Assembly (NCBI GenBank): GCA_946902875.1
Contig: OX336340.1
Location: 13,469,566 to 13,533,565 of the forward strand
Direction: 5' to 3'
DNA length: 64,000 bases
Origin: Nematopogon swammerdamellus
Taxonomy: Eukaryota; Arthropoda; Insecta; Lepidoptera; Adelidae
The position numbers and the translations under genes were made by a program. The notes beneath the pieces are model-generated. The model did not search any database and had not been told where the DNA came from. It worked only from the letters and a program-made list of their open reading frames with translations. Each line of letters opens with the position of its first letter. Positions within the stretch are counted from its first letter, which is position 1. Positions 45,998 through 56,540 of this stretch are shown in pieces.

Positions 45998-46636
45998 CTT
46001 TTTTTTATTTATTTTTTTATTGAAAGCGCGACATATGGCGCCGAGCCACCCATAAGGTGTCTAACGACGCCCATGGAGTTTCGGTCGTATGCGGGGGTTG
46101 CGAATGCCATGCCGGCCTGACAGGTGCCCATTCACGCCCCTCTTGAAGGACCCGATACTGTACTTGGGGTGAAATATATGAGCGGGGAGAGCGTTCCAGA
46201 GTTCACCGGTTCTGTAGAGGAAAGATCTCCAGAATCGATTAGTACGCATCCGCGGTAAGTCCAGCGTATAGGGATGCAATCCCTGCCCAGTACGTGTGGT
46301 GCGGAGGTGGAAAGGGGACGGCGGAATTGCGTTAAGCAGCTCCTCCGAGCACTCCCCATAGAATAAGCGATAGAACACACTTAGGGAGCCGACATCCCTA
46401 CGGTGTTGCAGTGGTTCTAGATCGCGGGACACTTCGGGATAAGAGAGGTTCAAGATCAGCTTTAGATTCGCACGGCGCACCATGTTTAGTGGTTCATTAT
46501 TTGCTAATGCTAAAACATTATATGCAACAACAATCGAATTCCAATTTATATTTAAGAAGCAATGTGACTTTATAAGGAGCCACCGAGCACATTGTGTGCA
46601 ACCAAATCGCCCACACACCCACATAAGCAGGTACAA
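45998..46636 (-). pseudogene. Non-LTR reverse transcriptase C-terminus (frame 46061-46636)
   Basis: Matches 26950-27475: DVGSLSVFYRLFYGE, IPPSPFHLRTTRTGQGLHPY, FWRSFLYRTGELWNALPAHI, GSFKRGVNGHLSGRHG. 5'-truncated; the T-run at 45998 marks the poly(A) end. The first 60 or so residues of the frame are flanking sequence. Confidence 0.85.
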
Positions 46637-46811
46637 TAAATGTTGCGACTGCTCACGAACAAAACAAAGTAAATGTATTTTCTGAAAATTCAGAAGAGCG
46701 AAACATTACTTTAGCTTGCATTGCATAATTGCAAATCCGAATCTGCCGAATGCCAAAGTTTTGTGTGGACGACTGGGGGATAATAAAAATAAAAATTGTA
46801 TCACTAATGTC

Positions 46812-47190
46812 ATTGTCAGCCTCGGTAGATCAGTGGTGCGGTCGGTCGGTCGTTGTTAAGCAACGCTGAGCGCGGTCAGCACCTGGATAGGTGACCGCTC
46901 GACCGTTGGAGGCTGACCGTGGTACGGATTCCACGTTAAACTGTAGGTCCCTTCCCTTATTTCCTTACTAGGTGGTATGGTTTATGCCGGCCGGGTTGGT
47001 ACCACGGCACTGAGCGAAACGTCGGTCGAAACGGCTATGTAAATAGTTAGTGTTTTCCGTCCATTCAGTGTAGCCGACATGAAATGAAGGGAAGCACTGA
47101 CATGGTACCTAGTTCACCCGGTGTTATGGGCTGACATCACAGATGTTGTAGGTGATGCAGCCAACTGCGTCAAGTTGCCATAAAAAAAAC
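46812..47190 (+). repeat. Full-length SINE with 5S-like/tRNA-like head and LINE-like 3' end
   Basis: TGTCAGCCTCGGTAGATCAG, GTTGTTAAGCAACGCTGAGC, GCGGTCAGCACCTGGATAGG, TGACCGTGGTACGGATTCC, CTGTAGGTCCCTTCCC, GAAGGGAAGCACTGACATGG and an end at TTGCCATAAAAAA. Best-preserved copy in the window. Confidence 0.85.
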
Positions 47191-47491
47191 GTGTTATTAG
47201 ACAAATTATATGATTTTTGGTCAGAAAACATCTTGAACTTTTAAAAGTAACTTCACAATTAAAAGTATGTTCACGGACCTACCTTTGTTTTGAATAATTA
47301 ACTTTATTTTGCCACAGCAAATTGATGAAAATGAATACTTTTTTAGGTTTCCGTATCCTCCTCCTCCGCTGTCTGTCTGTCCGTCCGTCCGTCCGTCCGT
47401 CTGCCCGAGGGCTGTATCTATTGAACCGTAATAAGTAGCCCGTTGAAATTTTAACAGAATATGTGTTACTATGGCGGATATAACAAAAAAT

Positions 47492-48011
47492 AATAAAAAA
47501 AATAGTTAAAAAAACTTTTAAGTTAAACGGTTTTATTAAAAAAAAACAGCTATACAAAAACTAGAAAATAATAAGGACACAAACCTGGGCCTTCTTAAGA
47601 TTGTACGTCTGGGTAAGAAATCGTCAATACTAGCGTGCTGTCTTCTCATGTCGGATGCCAAAGGGCACTTTGTGTCGCTGCGCCAGCGGAATAAGTAATA
47701 AATTGAGACTTTTAACAGACTAATATAAAAACGTGGGGCGCATGTTATTACGTATATTATACGCGCCACGTTTTTATATTAGTCTGTTAAAAGTCTCAAT
47801 TTATTACTTATTCCGCTGACGCAGCGACACAAAGTGCCCTTTGGCATCCGACATGAGAAGACAGCACGCTAGTATTGACGATTTCTTACCCAGACGTAAA
47901 ATCTTAAGAAGGCCCAGGTTTGTGTCCTTATTATTTTCTAGTTTTTGCATAGCTGTTTTTTTTTTTAATAAAACCGTTTAACTTAAAAGTTTTTTTAACT
48001 ATTTTTTTATT
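47492..48011. repeat. 520-bp near-perfect palindrome
   Basis: Two arms of about 245 bp around a 29-bp centre at 47737-47765. Only a handful of mismatches are seen (for example ATTGTACGTCT against ATTTTACGTCT). The open frames on it have no recognisable product. Confidence 0.93.
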
Positions 48012-48360
48012 TATTCGTTTTTAGTTTGATTTTTTTTATAATTTTTTTCTTTCATGTTGTTCCCACGAGTATTAGACCAATAACAGACAACCCCCTCCCT
48101 GAGGTCCATGTAGTGGCGCAAGGCTCTCATACAACAAGATGTGGCCAGCCTTGATGTTGAAACGCTAACGACGTATAATTTTTATCCACCCTAATGCCAC
48201 ACAGTCCTCGGCACGTTTCAAACGTTGACTTGGGTGGTGTATCGCTAACAACGTATCATTTTTAGCCACCCTAACGCCACACAGTTCTCGGGACAATACA
48301 GAAACCTTAACTTGGGTGGATTCAAACAAATATCCTGATCCTTATTTTTGTTTTATTTAA

Positions 48361-50098
48361 GTTCAACAGTCCACCTCCTGCCTCCATAATCAGATCCTCG
48401 TCACCAAGTGTATTGGTAGAAGTATGGGACACTCGTCCAAACCAACCAAATGAGCCCAAATTCGAGGGGGTTACTAGTAACAGTTGAAGAGTTCCACTGT
48501 CCACCTCCTGAATCCATCATTAGACCCTCGCCACCAAGTGTATTGGTAGAAGTATGGGACACTCGTCCAAACCAACCAAACGAGCCCAAACTCGAGGGGG
48601 TTACTAGTAACGGTTGAAGAGTTCCACTGTACACCTCCTGACTCCATTATCAGACCCTCGTCACCAAGTGTATGGGGAGAAGTATGGCACACTCGTCCAA
48701 ACCAACCAAATGAGCCCAAACTCGAGGGCGTTACTAGTAACAGTTGAAGAGTTCCACTGTGCACTTCCTGACTCCATCATCAGACCCTCGTCACAAAGTG
48801 TATTGGTAGAAGTATGGGACACTCGTCCAAACAAACCAAATGAGCCCAAACTCCAGGGGTTACTAGTAACGGTTGAAGAGTTCCACTGTACACCTCCTGA
48901 CTCCATCATCAGACCCTCGTTACCAAGTGTATTGATAGAAGTATGGGACCCTCGTCCAAACCAACCAAAAGAGCCCAAACTCGAGGGGGTTACTAGTAAC
49001 GGTTGAAGAGTTCCACTGTACACCTCCTGACTCCATCATCAGACCCTCGTCACCAAGTGTATTGGGAGAAGTATGGGACACTCGTCCAAACCAACCAAAT
49101 GAGTCCAAACTCGATGGGGTTACTAGTAACAGTTGAAGAGTTCCACTGTGCACCTCCTGACTCCATCATCAGACCCTCGTCACCAAGTCAATTGGTAGAA
49201 GTATGGGACACTCGTCCAAACAAACCAAATGAGCCCAAACTCGAGGGGGTTACTAGTAATGGTTGAAGAGTTCCACTGTACACCTCCTGACTCCATCATC
49301 AGACCCTCGTCACCAAGTGTATTGATAGAAGTATGGGACACTCGTCCAAACCAACCAAAAGAGCCCAAACTCGAGGGAGTTACCAGTAACGGTTGAAGAG
49401 TTCCACTGTACACCTCCTGACTCCATCATCAGACCCTCGTCACAAAGTGTATTGGAAGAAGTATGGGACACTCGTCCAAACCAACCAAATGAGCCCAAAC
49501 TCGAAGGGGTTACTAGTAACGGTTGAGGAGTTCCACTGTACACCTCCTGACTCCATCATCAGACCCTCGTTACCAAGTGTATTGGTAGAAGTATGGGACA
49601 CTCGTCCAAACAAACCAAATGAGCCCAAACTCGAGGGGGTTACTAGTAACGGTTGAAGAGTTCCACTGTATACCTTCTGACTCCATCATCAGACCCTCGT
49701 CACCAAGTGTATTGGTAGAAGTATGGGACACTCGTCCAAACCAACCAAATGAGCCCAAACTCGAGGGGGTTACTAGTAACGGTTGAAGAGTTCTACTCTA
49801 CACCTCCTGACTCCATCATCAGACCCTCGTCACTAAGTGTATTGGTAGAAGTATGGGATACTCGTCCAAACCAAACATATGAGCCCAAACTCGAGGGGGT
49901 TACTAATAACGGTTGAAGAGTTCCACTGTACACCTCCTGACTCCATCATCAGACCCTCGTCACCAAGTGTATTGGTAGAAGTATGGGACACTCGTCCAAA
50001 CCAACCAAATGAGCCTAAACTCGATGGGGTTACTAGTAACGGTTGAAGAGTTCCACTGTCCACCTCCTGACTCCATCATCAGACCCTCGTTACCAAGT
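48361..50098. repeat. Minisatellite, 130-bp unit, about 13.4 copies
   Basis: The phrase CACCTCCTGACTCCATCATC recurs every 129-130 bp. Units share GTATTGGTAGAAGTATGGGA and ACTCGAGGGGGTTACTAGTA. Units are highly alike. As 130 is not a multiple of three, the frame rotates; the many frames on both strands are repeat artefacts. Confidence 0.95.
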
Positions 50099-50839
50099 TG
50101 AAATTATCATAATATTGTATTGTCACGAGAACTAAATGTGTGTGCAAAGTTTCATAAAAATCGGTTCAGTAGAAGTAGTTGAAAAAGTTGTCACAAGATT
50201 TGAAACAAAGATAGAAACAAATATACGAAGTCAAGCTAAATAAAACCGTTTAAAAAAAGAAAATGTTAAAAATTAAGGGGGGCTCCCATACAACAAACGT
50301 GCGAAAAATCGATTAGTCACGCTACTGAATAATAGATGGCGCCACAGGCTTTTATACATTGCATTGTTGAAAGACAAAAGATAGGCGGATATTATTGATA
50401 GCGGATAGACACGGAAACCTCCGTGCGCGAGTATAACTCGCACTTGACTGACACTTGACACTTTTTTTTAAATATTGGTTACTTTGTTTTGTAATGGGAC
50501 AGCTGATTGGGCAAGCGTCCGAGATAGCATCACAGACCAATAACTCTTGAAGCATGTCACTTTTTTATTTTCTTTTTTTATTACATGTACTTTAATATTA
50601 TTGAATTGCTTATCACGTGAAGTGCTCACACATACATAATACTCACTCTTATGTTTTGCGGCATACCTTTCATCTATGTATTTCTTCTACCATACTGTCA
50701 AGTAAATTACATAATAATAATTTTTGCACCACGATTATAAAATATTTAGAAGATCTATTAATAAATTAATAAGTTCATTATATTATTGTATTTACATAGT
50801 TACAGTATAATTTATGTCAAGTCGCTAGGGCGCGCCTCC

Positions 50840-51470
50840 TGACGACCACGTCGACGCAGGCGGAATGCTGTGCGTGGCTGAACCAGGCTTTTCCACCAGC
50901 TACGATACGCACTGCGTTCTGCCTCTTATTTGGTGTCAGGATGTGCAAGCTACAAGGATCTATATGCGTCGAATCGGTGGGAACGGGCACCACGGCCTTT
51001 CATGCTACGAAAGTGCCGGCAGGTTATTTCGCTACGCTGATATCAACCGTATACCCCTTCTCTAAGCGTTCCCTTGTTTCCGCTCGCATACCCAGCGTTC
51101 TCGAACAGGTCGCCTGGCCCGAGACGACGGAAAGCAACCAGATGGCATGTCGTTGCAGCCGTGCAAGTAAGGGAGGAGTTTTGTCTACGATGTCACTTCC
51201 GTCATATTGGCGGCTCTTGACAGGTAGTTGGCTATGTCGCGGCAAAGGCGCAAACTGCAAAACACTGTAGATATAGGTAGTTATATACAACAAAATTACC
51301 AGTGTGGCACCTTTGCCTTGGAAACTCTTGGAGTGTGGAGCCCGGACGCCAAAGAACTGCTGAAACAGTTGGGCCAACTGCCTTTGTAGGCGTCCAGGGA
51401 TGGTCGTGGGGACAGCGTCAAGGCAACGCTGCTTCGATCTATGGGACAGCGACAACAGCCCCAATGGAGG
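50840..51470 (+). pseudogene. Retroelement ORF remnant (HGLSC and VETLG-type motifs)
   Basis: Pieces in different frames: HHGLSCYESAGRLFRYADIN, then KRSLVSARIPSVLEQVAWPE, then FALETLGVWSPDAKELLKQL and RQGNAASIYGTA. Order matches the family seen at 1488 and 42290, with several frameshifts and one insertion around 51190-51300. Confidence 0.65.
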
Positions 51471-51719
51471 AGATCTTATATATCAAAATGGAATACTTAT
51501 TGTCCTTACATTAAAATTTTAATTTTAATTAATTTATTTATTTTTTATTTTATTCAGGTAATCAACAGCCTTAAGAATATAACAAAATTTAGCAAATACA
51601 CTTATTAAAGAACTATTAAAGACTACCCTTAATTTAACTTGATACGAGTATATGATGCACCTATTTTATATACTTACTTAAGTAAATGAAAAGTCACAAT
51701 AATATTTTCAGGATTTTTT

Positions 51720-51725
51720 TTTATT
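51720..51725 (-). terminator. Candidate poly(A) signal of gene C
   Basis: AATAAA on the minus strand about 210 bp beyond the gene C stop codon. Confidence 0.4.
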
Positions 51726-51936
51726 TTTCACCATCGTGTACAAAATAAACAGTTACTGCGACACGACGACGATTAATGTGTGCGTCACTCCACTCGACCT
51801 CGACCGCGAAGCTTCATTAGATAGTGGCCGCAAACGTAATCAATTTGTACTGCAAACACTGCACGTTCCCAACAACCGATGTGACATCATTTCTTTAAAT
51901 TGGTGGACAGAAAAGTGAGCTATATTTAGTTATGTT

Positions 51937-54900
51937 CTATGCCGCTGGGGTTGTCGAGGCCGCCGCTTGCGTGGAAGGTTCCGCGGGCGCCTCTTGAGCT
52001 TCGGGGGCAGCGGCGGCTTCGGTGGTGGCGGCGGCGGCAGCCTCCGTGGGAACTGCGGCGGCCTCCGTGGGAGCTGCGGCTTCGGGGGTTGAGGCGACTT
52101 CAGTGGCGCTCGGTGCTTCCGGTGGCGAGGGAGCGGCGGCTGCGGCCGCGGGAGCAGGAGCGGCGGCGGGCGAGGATATAGCCTTCCCGCTCCTAGCTGA
52201 TAACGTCCCTTCGCCGGATGAACCACCCGTGGAGTGCTCGCTTAGGCTCTTTTGGATATTCTCCGCGATGGGAGGGCTGGTCGGCAGGTGGTCACCGACG
52301 GGCTGGAAGCCGTTCTCGTCGGCAGTGTACCTGAGATGCAACAGTTCGTCTTGCATCACATATAATGCCAGACGAGAGCATTTTCTTTGTAGAGTGTTTT
52401 CATTTTACGAAGGCACGAGAGGTATGAGGTAGGAAGTTGTGTGAGACCGCGCGGAGCTCAGTAGGGAACGACTCGATTCGACGGAGCGACGCGGAGACGT
52501 GTAGAACGTGTGTACCCACCGGGCATCGAATTCGTTCTCTACTGAGCTCCGCGCGGTCGCCTCTCGCACCACTTCCTACCTCGTACCCTTCGTGCCTTCG
52601 TAAAATGAAAACACTCTAACTGTGTGTATTCGTAGTTATGCCTTCAGTGTATCAGTTTATTGAGCGAATAATTAAACCAACATGTAGAAATATTATTTGC
52701 CAAAAGTTACTTCCTTTCTTCATTACTTTCTAGAATCTAGATTATATTATTTTGCAAATACTGAAGGCCTGATTTGTTTCATACTCTTGGATCATTTAAA
52801 TTATGCTTATCCGTAGTACCTGAGACTGATGAGCGTGCCGTCGGGCGCGGTATAGGAATAGGAGCCCTGCTGCACATGTATCTCGTCGCTGTCGGTGTCG
52901 TTGGAGGAGTCGCCGGCGGATCGCGCCTGCGCGTCCGGCGGCAGCGTCTTGTCGTATGAGATCTCTTCCCGCTTGATGCCGTTACCCGTCTCGAAACTGA
53001 TAGAGAACAGTTTATAGCTCGGTGTCAAACCTAAATAGGCTATAAGTACATTGTAGAACTGACCCGCTTGTGATAAGTTTAATTTTACATTTCTAGTGAC
53101 AGGGCTGGACAAATGCAAGATGCGAGTGGAGAAGATTCGCAGAAATCAATTCTCTGAATATTTTGCTCTTTTTAGGTTTCCATACCTTAAAAGAGAAAAA
53201 AAAAAACGGAACCCTTATAGGATCTTTCTTGTGCCTGTCTGACTGTCTGTCTGTCCGTCTGTCACAGATTATTTACTACAAATCTACTAGACCAAAAATT
53301 TTGAAATTTGGTTAATATATAGAGTTTTACGACCCCATCACGGACGTATAGCGTAAATGAATGAATTTAGATTCTGGGGGTTAATTTCGGGAAAATAATT
53401 AGTAAGTAATTTTTTTTCAAGTGTATCATGTGACTATGTAAACGGCTCGTTATAAGGAATACAAATATATATATTTTATAATTTTAACATTTTTATTTTT
53501 AATGTATTTGTTAGAAAACAGACAGCCTAACAAATATCACAAACAGATAAAACATAAGCGGTAAATCCATTGAAGTCTGGCCATGTTTTGTTTCCCTGGT
53601 TAGTTTAGTGAGATCAAACATGTGTGTGTGTAGTGAGTGTCAATGCAGTGGAGTGTAGTGTTGTGTAATGTAGTGTGGTGTAGTGTGGTGGTTTTGTAGT
53701 GTCGTGTAGTGTAATGTGATGTGGAGGGATGCAGTAGTCACGTACCAGGCAGTTTCGAATTTTGAGACCAGTCCTTTTTAAACCAAACATAGATAAAAAT
53801 AAATGATTGATTTTACCAATGTTTTAGAGAAGAGATGGAATGACAATACCTACTTATTTATAGTTTGGGTCATAGTTGTGACGATTTTATTCTTAAAGAC
53901 AATTTTACTTAATATTAAAATGTCAAGGTTTGTATATGTATGATTGATTGAAAATATGTAGTTATATCCAAAACTACTGCAAATTTAGAAAAAGAAATAT
54001 TGGAATTAAAGGGCCTCTCTTATAGTTTACAGAAAAATCTAAACGAAAATCCTAAGTCTTAAAGGAGACGGATACGCTTTCATACAATCTTGGGCCCGAT
54101 TGTAAAAAGATGAAAATGGTGTCAATTAATAGCCTAAATATCATTAAATCTTCACTGGAAATTCAGCACATTTTGGCAATCTGAGAGCAGAGTTTTAAGA
54201 GATTTAGTAAAAGTTAGGTTAACTATTTATAGACATAACATAGGCGCAGCAACCAGAATCACCGCTTATTACCCACTCAACATTCACTTCTATAGATCTG
54301 CTGTTGATGATTGCTTCAAAATAATAAAATAATGCAATATAATGTCGAAACTTTTTCAGAATTCTAGTTATTTATGTTTTGTAAATATTATGAAATGAAA
54401 ATACAACTGACAGCTATGCCAGCTCTTCTTCTTTATAAATTATTTCCTTTTATCACAGACTATATATGGATACTAGCGTCCTTTTATTATTGTGAATGAT
54501 TGTAATGGATTAAATTACTTTAATTGAGTTATTCATTTGGTGCTAGCGTTTTTATTTTTAAATATTTAAAATCATATATCTTTTTAGATGTAGATTTTTA
54601 GTTTTATCGTAATCGTTTTTTTAATATTTTAAAGATTTCTCGTTTTCTAGATTAAGAATTGGGTTGATATTTTACAGTTTGATAAAGAAAAATATAACAA
54701 TTTTTTTGAACCATACCTTATTTTATTACAATCGGGCCCAAACATCCCCGTCTCCTTTCTCACGGAAAACGGAAGCCTCTCCACGCGAGTTCGATTTGCA
54801 CTTGAACAATTTTTTAAACAACTTCTACATTTCTTTTCAAGCACGAAAATAATTTTACACATTAATTTGTATTTACTTACGTACCTAATATGTAAAGAAA

Positions 54901-56477
54901 TGTAGGTAACACAAACTTTTCAAATTATTTCAAACCTAACTATTGCGCAATTTGTTTAACAGGTCCGTAGTAAAAACATTTTATTGTTTTTACCCGACAA
55001 CATCGAAACCAAAAGAGGGTTATGATTTTGACCGCAAACGTAAATTCAGTTGGACAAATAATTCTACATGCTAAGCTCTAAAATTAGTTTGACGTTTGTA
55101 CATTTTTCTTTGACTGACAGATCCTCTTACCTGAACTAACAGACGGTTAAATCGATCCCATCCCAAGACGGGTGCCTGCACAGGTACCCGTTAAATTAAT
55201 GTAGAAAAATGAAATTTTCTGTTTAAATACTGTTTAACTGACGATCGAAAAATCTTTTCTGATTGTGTCATAAGGACAGACTTATCGCCTTAGGCAATTT
55301 ATTTCAGTCAACCTGGTGGATCTACAGTCTTACCTACATTAAACCGGAACCATGGGCGAGGCTGCTGGCTGGTGAAGGTATGCACGTAAGTAATTTTTTT
55401 AAATAAACGAATCGTTAGTTCTCTTCGACCGGATCCGAACCTCGAATCTCAAGCAAAAGTAGCCAACGCGGACGGCTCAGCCACCAGCCACTCGTAAATT
55501 ATTGTCTGGTTAAACTCAATATATTTTAGGGGCAGAAATGTTTAGATGATATTAAATAAATCTAAATGAAGCGTTGTACCTACTACGCTTGTTCAGGCCA
55601 TTGCCCCAGAAAATTAAAAACAAAGCAAATTATAATTTTTTTTCATATTGCAAACTTTATAAAACCTGTGTTAATATTTTACACATTACTGGGCAAGTAG
55701 TAAATAGTTCATACCTATTTGAAAAACAGTTTTCACAAAGTTTGGATTTTCTCTGGCATTTAATAATTATTTAAGTATAATCAATTTCAAATATGATTTA
55801 ATAATTTTTATAAAATATGATTTTAAAGTTTTTAGTCCTGTGTAAAAGTAGACGAAACACGATTTTCGCACTTTGTGAAAATAATAATAAAAAAATATTC
55901 TAGGAATGAACTGCAAACGGCACTTCGTAATCCTAAGTAGATGGTAGCTGTAGTTGACCGTGTATTTATTTAACACTTTCCGTAACAGTTTAAAATGAAG
56001 AGTCAAGGTGAAAAAATTAACACCGCAGTGGTAACCGCAGGTGATCGTGACACTTGAACATTTAATTTGATAATATAAATGGCGTTGAAACTGGAAGTTT
56101 CTTAACAATGTTTAGTATGTTTTGTTACCAGTCTTAGGTATAAATATTGTTATTTTGTATATTTTTTTAGTATTATATTTTCGGAAATCGAATTTGCAAT
56201 AAGCCCATTGTTTTTTTTTTTTGTGGAACGCTAACACACCTATATTATTACTATTAAAATTAGTTTAAGGATATTGCTATGTTTATCATTACCGCAGTGG
56301 TTCCACCAACCTGAATTTGTAGGTGCCATTGGGCTCCAGCTCCTCGGACTGCGAGATGATGGGTATGATGGTGGAGGGGGCGTCGTGTGCGGGAGCCGGC
56401 GCGGGCGCGGCGGGGCTCGGCGGCGCCGCCAGCGCACCCACCGCCGCACACAGCACCAACACTGCCGTACAAATCAT
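51937..56477 (-). CDS. Gene C: RR-1 cuticle protein with Ala/Pro-rich tail, 3 exons
   Basis: Secreted chitin-binding cuticle protein, complete at 245 residues. Exons: 56311-56477, 52820-52996 and 51937-52330 (TAG stop). Exon 1 carries the whole signal peptide ([17 protein letters not shown]), then a P/A-rich stretch and [21 protein letters not shown]. Exon 2 begins the RR-1 core ([15 protein letters not shown]). A D/S-rich insert (around [18 protein letters not shown]) lengthens it, and it runs on to [16 protein letters not shown]. Exon 3 completes it with [20 protein letters not shown], then [12 protein letters not shown]. The last 90 or so residues are almost entirely Ala, Pro, Glu and Thr repeats such as PTEAAA and [11 protein letters not shown]. 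Genes A and B have no intron between PDG and ADENGF/ADEFGF; gene C does, and keeping that intron would stop translation after RYYG. The tail resembles low-complexity tails of other cuticle proteins, but its partner is unknown. Frame is kept at both introns. Confidence 0.94.
52390..52618. mobile_element. Palindromic MITE with TA target duplication, inside gene C intron 2
   Basis: A 225-bp element (52392-52616) flanked by TA on both sides. The ends are inverted copies, GAGTGTTTTCATTTTACGAA and its complement. The match continues with small gaps for about 80-100 bp per arm, through CCGCGCGGAGCTCAGTAG. TA flanks suggest mobilisation by a Tc1/mariner-type transposase. It makes up nearly half of the 489-bp intron and ends about 60 bp from the acceptor. 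Confidence 0.88.
53173..53370 (+). mobile_element. TTCCG-family element, truncated
   Basis: TTTTTAGGTTTCCATACC, ACGGAACCCTTATAGGATC, a CTGTCTGTCCGTCTG run and CCCCATCACGGACGTATAGC; no right end. In gene C intron 1. Confidence 0.75.
53610..53730. repeat. Degenerate (GTGTA)n tract
   Basis: Irregular GTGTA, GTGTG and GTAATGT repeats in gene C intron 1. Confidence 0.8.
54061..54790. mobile_element. Inverted-repeat element, about 700 bp
   Basis: AAAGGAGACGG and TTGGGCCCGATTGTAA at left; TTACAATCGGGCCCAA and CCGTCTCCTTT at right. Beyond the right end is CACGCGAGTTCGATTTGCAC, a TTCCG-family tail. AT-rich inside, no protein frame. Confidence 0.6.
55380..55500 (-). repeat. tRNA-like SINE head
   Basis: Minus strand: GGCTGGTGGCTGAGCCGTCC (A-box region) and GAGATTCGAGGTTCGGATCC (B box), then GGTCGAAGAGAAC. 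Cloverleaf not complete, so not called a tRNA gene. In gene C intron 1. Confidence 0.6.
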
Positions 56478-56530
56478 GATGTATTGTCCTATTGTCGACT
56501 TCCGAATGATGTCTCTCCGTTTTTCAAGAC

Positions 56531-56540
56531 TCCTTTTATG
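56531..56540 (-). promoter_or_regulatory. TATA-like box of gene C
   Basis: CATAAAAGGA on the minus strand, about 55-60 bp upstream of the ATG, with TCATTC about 25-30 bp downstream (near 56505-56512) as a possible initiator. It differs from the TATAAAAG consensus at one base. Spacing fits a short 5' leader. Confidence 0.5.

Larger units (their letters stand above)
47337..50458. mobile_element. 3.1-kb composite TTCCG-family element
   Basis: The left end (TTAGGTTTCCGTATCCTCC, CTGTCTGTCCGTCC run, TTGAACCGTAATAAGTAGCC) and right end (ACACGGAAACCTCCGTGCGC, GAGTATAACTCGCACTTG) are those of the 300-bp copy at 38171. Here the middle is expanded: palindrome 47492-48011, then minisatellite 48361-50098, bracketed by AAACGGTTTTATT and AATAAAACCGTTT. 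Confidence 0.7.

Noticed and set aside
48322..50063. Many overlapping open frames on both strands (SLGSFGWFGRVSHT-type peptides)
   Set aside because: They follow the 130-bp repeat, rotate frame with each unit and occur on both strands. No start context, splice sites or domain.
51930..52432. Long frames on the other strand opposite gene C exon 3
   Set aside because: They mirror the GC-rich Ala/Pro codons of the real exon.
55380..55500. Possible tRNA gene
   Set aside because: A and B boxes are present but no full cloverleaf or terminator run; fits a SINE head better. The heads at 27718 and 36352 were also not called tRNA genes for the same reason.
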